Shown piece after piece: positions 6,445 to 11,088 of a stretch of DNA of 11,088 nt. Numbering within the stretch: the stretch's first letter is position 1; each line of letters starts with the position of its first letter. The stretch comes from Pseudomonadota bacterium. Its GTDB lineage: Bacteria > Pseudomonadota > Alphaproteobacteria > Thalassobaculales > Thalassobaculaceae. The stretch is from assembly GCA_027623845.1 (NCBI GenBank), contig JAQBUJ010000053.1, positions 1 to 11,088 on the forward strand, read 5' to 3'. A program made the translations under genes and the position numbers. The notes beneath the pieces were generated by a model. The model searched no databases, was not told where the DNA came from, and saw only the letters and a program-made list of their open reading frames with translations.

Positions 6445-6858
6445 TCAGCTGCCCTTGGCGAGCTTCATGGCGACCACCACAGTTTCCAGCTCAGCGATCC
6501 GGCGGGTCAGGCGATCCGCCTCGTTTCCGGTGGCGTCCTTCAATTCATCGCGCAAATCCACCACCCGCTGCTCAGTCGCCGCAACGTCGAGATCGGCGAC
6601 GGCCACCGCTTCTTCCGCCAGGACAGTGCAGCGGTCCTCGGTCACTTCAGCGAACCCGCCGGCAACGAAAATTCGATCGGTGATCGTGCCGTCTTCATAG
6701 ACATCAATCACCCCGGGCACCAACGTCGAGAGCAGCGGCGAGTGGCGGGGTAATACGCCAAAGAAGCCCTCGCCTCCGGGGACCACGACCATGCTCACGT
6801 CACGCGACATCAGCAGGCGTTCCGGCGAGACCAACTCGAACATTGTTGTATCGGACAT
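6445..6858 (-). CDS. atpC: F1 ATP synthase epsilon subunit
   Basis: 137 residues, the usual length. Epsilon is part of the central rotor stalk, binding gamma and the c-ring, and can inhibit ATP hydrolysis. The N-terminal beta-sandwich is clear: FELVSPERLL (7-16), VVVPGGEGFFGVLPRHSPLL (24-43), then GVIDVY and FVAGGFAEV. The C-terminal two-helix region is present (roughly 88-137, LDVAATEQRVVDLRDEL onward). The position of the LDxxRA motif that binds ATP in some bacterial epsilon subunits reads LDVAAT, so the arginine is missing. The start at 6858 has GGAG eight bases upstream (6867-6870). It follows atpD by 27 nt and ends the atp genes; no clear terminator follows its stop before ydbH. Confidence 0.97.
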   Translation of the reverse strand: MSDTTMFELVSPERLLMSRDVSMVVVPGGEGFFGVLPRHSPLLSTLVPGVIDVYEDGTITDRIFVAGGFAEVTEDRCTVLAEEAVAVADLDVAATEQRVVDLRDELKDATGNEADRLTRRIAELETVVVAMKLAKGS

Positions 6859-6885
6859 GGCTGCGGCTCCGCGGTTTCAGCGCCC

Positions 6886-8313
6886 TTAGGCGGCCTCGGC
6901 GGCCATCTGTTTGGCCTTCTCGATCGCCTCGTCGATGGTGCCGACCATGTAGAAGGCCGATTCCGGCAAATCATCGTGCTTGCCGTCGATGATCTCCTTA
7001 AAGCCGCGGATCGTCTCTTCCAGCGACACCAGAACGCCCGGCGTACCGGTGAAGATCTCAGCGACGAAGAACGGCTGCGAAAGGAAACGCTGGATCTTGC
7101 GGGCGCGCGCGACCGTCAGACGATCCTCTTCCGAAAGCTCGTCCATGCCCAGAATGGCGATGATGTCCTGCAGCGACTTGTAGGTCTGCAGTACTTCCTG
7201 CACCTCGCGGGCGATCGCATAATGCTCCTCGCCGACAATCCGCGGGTCAAGCATCCGCGAGGTCGAGTCGAGCGGGTCCACCGCCGGGTAGATACCCAGC
7301 TCGGCGATCTGCCGGCTGAGCACCGTGGTCGCGTCAAGATGCGAGAACGACGTCGCCGGCGCCGGGTCGGTCAAGTCATCGGCCGGCACATAAATCGCCT
7401 GCACCGACGTGATCGAGCCTTTGTTGGTCGAGGTGATCCGCTCCTGCAGCATCCCCATGTCGGTCGCCAGGGTCGGCTGATAGCCAACCGCCGAGGGAAT
7501 GCGCCCCAACAGCGCCGAAACCTCGGAACCGGCCTGGGTGAAGCGGAAAATGTTATCGACGAAGAACAGCACGTCCTGGCCTTCCTCGTCCCGGAAATAC
7601 TCAGCCAAGGTCAACCCGGTCAAGCCAACCCGTGAGCGCGCTCCTGGCGGCTCGTTCATCTGGCCATAGACCAGGGCGGCCTTGGAGCCTGGCTCGCCAT
7701 TCGGCTTGATCACGCCGGACTCGAGCATCTCATGATAGAGGTCATTGCCCTCACGGGTGCGCTCGCCGACACCGGCGAAAACCGAGTATCCGCCATGCGC
7801 CTTGGCGATGTTATTGATCAATTCCATGATGATGACGGTCTTGCCGACACCGGCGCCGCCGAACAGGCCGATCTTGCCGCCCTTGGCGTAAGGGGCCAGC
7901 AGATCGACGACCTTAATGCCGGTCACCAGGATTTCCGACTCGGTCGACTGATCGACATAGGCCGGGGCCGGGCGATGAATCGGGTAATGCATCTTCGAGA
8001 CGATCGGCTCACCTTCGTCGATCGCTTCGCCGATGACGTTGATCAACCGACCCAGCGTCTCCGGGCCGACCGGCACGGTGATCGGCTCTCCGGTGTCGGT
8101 CACCGGCGAACCGCGAACCAAGCCTTCGGTGCTGTCCATGGCGATGGTGCGCACCATGTTCTCACCCAGATGCTGCGCCACTTCCAGCACCAGTCGGGTC
8201 TCACCGTTCTGGGTGTGCAGCGCGTTCAGGATCGCCGGCAGGTCGCCTTCGAACTGTACGTCCACCACGGCGCCAATGACCTGACTGATCTTACCTGTCG
8301 CGTTCGTTGCCAT
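6886..8313 (-). CDS. atpD: F1 ATP synthase beta subunit (catalytic)
   Basis: 475 residues, full length. Beta carries the three catalytic nucleotide sites of F1, making ATP from ADP and phosphate as gamma rotates. Visible landmarks are the Walker A GGAGVGKT (152-159), the GVGERTREG segment with the catalytic Glu at 184, the Walker B region VLFFVDNIFRF (248-258), PSAVGYQPTLATDMG (273-287), and the DELSEED loop (391-397) that contacts gamma. No key residue is missing. The start at 8313 is preceded by GGGAG (8320-8324) with six bases spacing. It lies between atpG (86 nt upstream) and atpC (27 nt downstream). Confidence 0.99.
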   Translation of the reverse strand: MATNATGKISQVIGAVVDVQFEGDLPAILNALHTQNGETRLVLEVAQHLGENMVRTIAMDSTEGLVRGSPVTDTGEPITVPVGPETLGRLINVIGEAIDEGEPIVSKMHYPIHRPAPAYVDQSTESEILVTGIKVVDLLAPYAKGGKIGLFGGAGVGKTVIIMELINNIAKAHGGYSVFAGVGERTREGNDLYHEMLESGVIKPNGEPGSKAALVYGQMNEPPGARSRVGLTGLTLAEYFRDEEGQDVLFFVDNIFRFTQAGSEVSALLGRIPSAVGYQPTLATDMGMLQERITSTNKGSITSVQAIYVPADDLTDPAPATSFSHLDATTVLSRQIAELGIYPAVDPLDSTSRMLDPRIVGEEHYAIAREVQEVLQTYKSLQDIIAILGMDELSEEDRLTVARARKIQRFLSQPFFVAEIFTGTPGVLVSLEETIRGFKEIIDGKHDDLPESAFYMVGTIDEAIEKAKQMAAEAA

Positions 8314-8399
8314 CTTCCACTCCCGTTCGCCCGGTCCTATCGACCCTGTGGGCTCGTGCGTCTGGTGTTACTGTCGCCGCTGTTCTGCCGCCGTCGCGC

Positions 8400-9278
8400 C
8401 TAAAGCGCTTCGGCGCCGGAGATGATCTCGATCAGCTCCTTGGTGATAAAGGCTTGACGCGTGCGGTTATAGGTCAGCGTCAGCTTGTCGATCATTTCGC
8501 CGGCATTGCGGGTGGCGCTATCCATCGCGCTCATCCGGGCTCCATGCTCGCTGGCGGTGTTCTCCAGCAACGCCGAGAAAATCTGCGTCGCGACGTTGCG
8601 CGGCAGCAGCTCGGCCAGGATACCCTCTTCGTCCGGTTCGTATTCGTAAAGTCCGGCGGCGCCATCGGCGCCCTCGTCCACGCCGGGCACGCTTGCCGGA
8701 ATGATTTGCTGTTCCGTAACGATCTGCGTCATCGCCGATTGAAAGCGGTTGTAGATGATCGTGCAGATGTCGAACTCGTCGTTCTCATACATTTGCAGCA
8801 ACCGGCCGCCAATTTCGTCGGCGCTGGAAAACTCCACCTTTTTACGGGTAATGCCCTCGATCGAATCGGTGATCAAACTGGCATAGTCGCGGCGCAACTG
8901 GTCCTTGCCTTTACGGCCGACACAGATCAGCCGGACTTTCTTACCAGCCAGCTCCAATGCCCGGATCCGGTTGCGCGTGGCCCGCACGATACTGGTGTTG
9001 AAACCACCGCACAGGCCGCGATCGGCGGTCATGACGACCAACAGATGCGAGTCGTCGGCGCCGGTTCCGGCCAGAAGTTTCGGGCCGCCCACACCGCTGG
9101 ACTTGCCGGCCAGAGAGGCGATCATACGATCCATGCGCACCGAATAGGGACGCGCGGCTTCGGCCTGTTCCTGGGCGCGGCGCAATTTCGCGGCCGCGAC
9201 CATCTTCATGGCCGATGTGATCTTTTGCGTCGACTTGACGCTGTTGATCCGAAGTTTTAGGTCCTTGAGACTTGGCAT
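8400..9278 (-). CDS. atpG: F1 ATP synthase gamma subunit
   Basis: 292 residues, normal for gamma, the central rotor shaft inside the alpha/beta hexamer. The N-terminal helix is highly conserved (MPSLKDLKLRINSVKSTQKI, then TSAMKMVAAAKLRRAQ). The family hallmark TADRGLCGGFN lies around 84-94, and the C-terminal helix includes MSAMDSATRNAGEMIDKLTL and ends with ITKELIEIISGAEAL. The start at 9278 has AGGAG (9284-9288) five bases upstream. It begins 38 nt after the atpA stop. The 86-nt gap to atpD is the longest within the F1 block; I see only very short hairpins in it and no other signal. Confidence 0.98.
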   Translation of the reverse strand: MPSLKDLKLRINSVKSTQKITSAMKMVAAAKLRRAQEQAEAARPYSVRMDRMIASLAGKSSGVGGPKLLAGTGADDSHLLVVMTADRGLCGGFNTSIVRATRNRIRALELAGKKVRLICVGRKGKDQLRRDYASLITDSIEGITRKKVEFSSADEIGGRLLQMYENDEFDICTIIYNRFQSAMTQIVTEQQIIPASVPGVDEGADGAAGLYEYEPDEEGILAELLPRNVATQIFSALLENTASEHGARMSAMDSATRNAGEMIDKLTLTYNRTRQAFITKELIEIISGAEAL

Positions 9279-9316
9279 ACTGTCTCCTGGCCGGATACGG
9301 CGCTACGAGCCCAGGC

Positions 9317-10852
9317 TCAGGCAAATTTCTTGGCGTAGGCGTCGACGAACTCAGCCAATTTCTTGTCCGTGTCGTCGCTCAATTCCTTCTCATCTCGGAT
9401 CGCCGCCAGAATGTCGGGCGCATTGGCTTTAACATCCGAGAGAAGGCCCTGTTCAAACCGGGTCACCTGGTTGATTTCGACACCATCCAGATAGCCACGC
9501 ACGCCGGCGAAGATCGAAACCACCTGCTCCTCAATCGGCAACGGCGCGTATTGCGGTTGCTTGAGCAATTCGGTCAGGCGCTCGCCCCGGGCCAGCAACC
9601 GTTGGGTCACCGGATCGAGGTCAGAGGCGAACTGCGCGAAGGCAGCCATCTCTCGGTACTGCGCCAGTTCCAGCTTGATCCGTCCGGCAACCTGCTTCAT
9701 CGCCTTGATCTGGGCGGCGGAGCCAACCCGGCTGACCGACAGGCCGACATTCACCGCCGGGCGAATGCCGCGATAGAACAGCTCGGTTTCCAGGAAGATC
9801 TGGCCATCGGTGATCGAAATCACGTTGGTCGGGATATAGGCCGAAACGTCGCCGGCCTGAGTTTCGATGACCGGCAGGGCGGTCATTGAGCCCGCGCCGT
9901 GCTCATCATTCATCTTCGCCGCGCGTTCCAGCAACCGGGAGTGAATGTAGAACACATCACCCGGATAAGCCTCGCGTCCCGGTGGTCGGCGCAGCAACAA
10001 CGACATCTGGCGATACGCCACCGCCTGTTTGGAAAGATCGTCATAAACGATCAAGGCGTGCATGGCGTTATCACGGAAATACTCGCCCATCGTGCAACCG
10101 GCGTAGGGCGCCAGGAACTGCATCGGCGCCGGCTCGGACGCGGTCGAGGCGACAACGATGGAATATTCCATCGCGCCGTAATCGGTGAGGGTTTTGACGA
10201 TCTGCGCGACGGTCGAGCGCTTTTGGCCGATCGCGACATAGATACAAAACAGCTTTTTCGAGTCATCGTCGCCGGCGGCGTCATTGACCGATTTCTGATT
10301 GATGAAGGTGTCGATCGCGATGGCGGTCTTGCCGGTCTGGCGGTCACCGATGATCAGCTCACGCTGGCCACGGCCAACCGGGATCAAACTGTCGATCGCC
10401 TTCAGGCCGGTCTGCATCGGCTCATGCACGCCCTTGCGCGGCATGATGCCCGGCGCCTTGACCTCCACCCGGCGACGCTCGTCCGACACGATCGGCCCCT
10501 TGCCGTCGATCGGATTACCAAGCGGATCGACCACGCGTCCCAGCAGGCCCTTGCCGACCGGGACGTCGACGATGGTGCCGGTCCGCTTGACCGTGTCGCC
10601 TTCCTTAATGTTCCGGTCGTCGCCGAAAATCACGATACCGACATTGTCGCTCTCGAGGTTCAGCGCCATGCCTTGGATGCCATGGGGGAATTCGACCATT
10701 TCGCCGGCCTGAACCTTGTCCAGTCCGTAAACGCGCGCAATTCCGTCACCAACGGACAGCACCTGGCCAACCTCGGCGACTTCCGCCTCGGATCCAAAAT
10801 TGGCGATCTGGTCCTTGAGGATCGAGGAGATCTCGGCGGCGCGGATATCCAT
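9317..10852 (-). CDS. atpA: F1 ATP synthase alpha subunit
   Basis: 511 residues, full length. Alpha alternates with beta in the F1 hexamer; its nucleotide sites are non-catalytic, and it supplies the arginine finger to beta. Visible are the N-terminal segment IRAAEISSILKDQIANF that contacts delta, the Walker A GDRQTGKT (169-176), the segment YVAIGQKRSTVAQIV (205-219), the Walker B ALIVYDD (266-272), and SVSRVGSAAQ (372-381) with the arginine finger at 375. All key residues are present. The ATG overlaps the atpH stop by one base (TGATG), and AAGGG (10862-10866) precedes it by nine bases, so translation is probably coupled to atpH. Confidence 0.99.
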   Translation of the reverse strand: MDIRAAEISSILKDQIANFGSEAEVAEVGQVLSVGDGIARVYGLDKVQAGEMVEFPHGIQGMALNLESDNVGIVIFGDDRNIKEGDTVKRTGTIVDVPVGKGLLGRVVDPLGNPIDGKGPIVSDERRRVEVKAPGIMPRKGVHEPMQTGLKAIDSLIPVGRGQRELIIGDRQTGKTAIAIDTFINQKSVNDAAGDDDSKKLFCIYVAIGQKRSTVAQIVKTLTDYGAMEYSIVVASTASEPAPMQFLAPYAGCTMGEYFRDNAMHALIVYDDLSKQAVAYRQMSLLLRRPPGREAYPGDVFYIHSRLLERAAKMNDEHGAGSMTALPVIETQAGDVSAYIPTNVISITDGQIFLETELFYRGIRPAVNVGLSVSRVGSAAQIKAMKQVAGRIKLELAQYREMAAFAQFASDLDPVTQRLLARGERLTELLKQPQYAPLPIEEQVVSIFAGVRGYLDGVEINQVTRFEQGLLSDVKANAPDILAAIRDEKELSDDTDKKLAEFVDAYAKKFA

Positions 10853-11088
10853 CAGCCTACACCCTTCATGGCAAATTGTAGCCGTTGCAACTTGGTACGG
10901 ATCGAACTGTCGACCATGCGCGACCCAACGCGCACAATCAGACCGCCGATCAAAGACGGGTCAACCGCAAGATTGACGGCCACTTTCTGGCCGACAGCCT
11001 CGCGAAGCGCCGCGGTCACGGCGTTTATCTGTGCCTGGCCCAGTTCAACGGCGGATGTCACGTCAGCCGCGACCTCACCCCGATGCCG
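10852..11088 (-). CDS. atpH: F1 ATP synthase delta subunit, C-terminal part only
   Basis: The last 78 residues of delta, the peripheral-stalk subunit that ties the F1 head to the b subunits; the gene continues beyond the window edge. The frame is open to base 11088, beginning RHRGEVAADVTSAVELGQAQ, which matches the conserved HRG...V.SA..L...Q block of delta. The C-terminal signature VDPSLIGGLIVRVGSRMVDS is followed by SIRTKLQRLQ. The GTG at 11061 is an internal valine codon, not a start. Its stop TGA overlaps the atpA ATG by one base. Being first in the visible F1 set fits the atpHAGDC order of Alphaproteobacteria. Confidence 0.96.
   Translation of the reverse strand, partial: RHRGEVAADVTSAVELGQAQINAVTAALREAVGQKVAVNLAVDPSLIGGLIVRVGSRMVDSSIRTKLQRLQFAMKGVG

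Noticed and set aside
8314..8399. 86-nt atpG-atpD gap as a possible small RNA or attenuator
   Set aside because: I found only three- to four-base-pair stems and no promoter-like or terminator-like signal; it looks like a plain intercistronic spacer with the atpD ribosome-binding site.
8307..9260. Plus-strand open frame (317 codons) opposite atpG
   Set aside because: It lies antisense to a fully conserved gamma subunit gene, shows no family signature, and has the His/Gln/Arg-rich composition of a shadow frame. The same holds for the plus-strand frames opposite atpD and atpA.
9307..9318. Near-perfect palindrome GAGCCCAGGCTC at the end of atpA as a terminator
   Set aside because: The stem is only about 4 bp once a loop is allowed, there is no U tract, and atpG follows directly with its own strong ribosome-binding site.

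Overview
The window looks like a piece of an alphaproteobacterial chromosome, most plausibly from a Rhodospirillales-type lineage. Reasons: the F1 genes run atpH-atpA-atpG-atpD-atpC with no F0 genes beside them (the split F1/F0 arrangement usual in Alphaproteobacteria), GC content is high, and the gene neighbours are typically Gram-negative (type I secretion adaptor, outer-membrane lipoprotein, inter-membrane lipid transport protein). I cannot name genus or species from the sequence alone.

Layout. Plus strand, 2-2572: the 3' part of a HlyD-family type I secretion adaptor, followed 15 nt later by a TPR protein with a C-terminal glycosyltransferase-9-like (heptosyltransferase fold) domain. These two read as one operon that continues upstream beyond the window. 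Minus strand, reading from high to low coordinates, 11088-2538: atpH (3' part only), atpA, atpG, atpD, atpC, then ydbH, ynbE, ydbL. The two blocks converge and their final genes overlap by 35 bp.

How the genes work together. The minus-strand F1 genes encode five subunits of the catalytic head and stalk of ATP synthase. The ydbH-ynbE-ydbL set matches the E. coli inter-membrane lipid-transport system: YdbH is an inner-membrane-anchored, AsmA-like bridge protein, YnbE an outer-membrane lipoprotein that completes the bridge, and YdbL a periplasmic helper. These three genes are tightly packed: ydbH and ynbE overlap by 17 bp, and the Shine-Dalgarno sequence of ydbL contains the ynbE stop codon. They are separated from atpC by about 100 bp with no obvious intrinsic terminator. 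The plus-strand pair suggests a type I secretion system with an associated glycosyltransferase-like protein, but its substrate and ABC transporter are not in the window.

There is no gene-free stretch above 300 bp. I saw no tRNA, rRNA, insertion sequence, CRISPR array or attachment site. Most of the window is ordinary, well-known machinery. The points worth a second look are the secretion-glycosyltransferase pairing, the compact lipid-bridge operon next to the F1 genes, the convergent gene overlap, and the unusual leader of ydbH.
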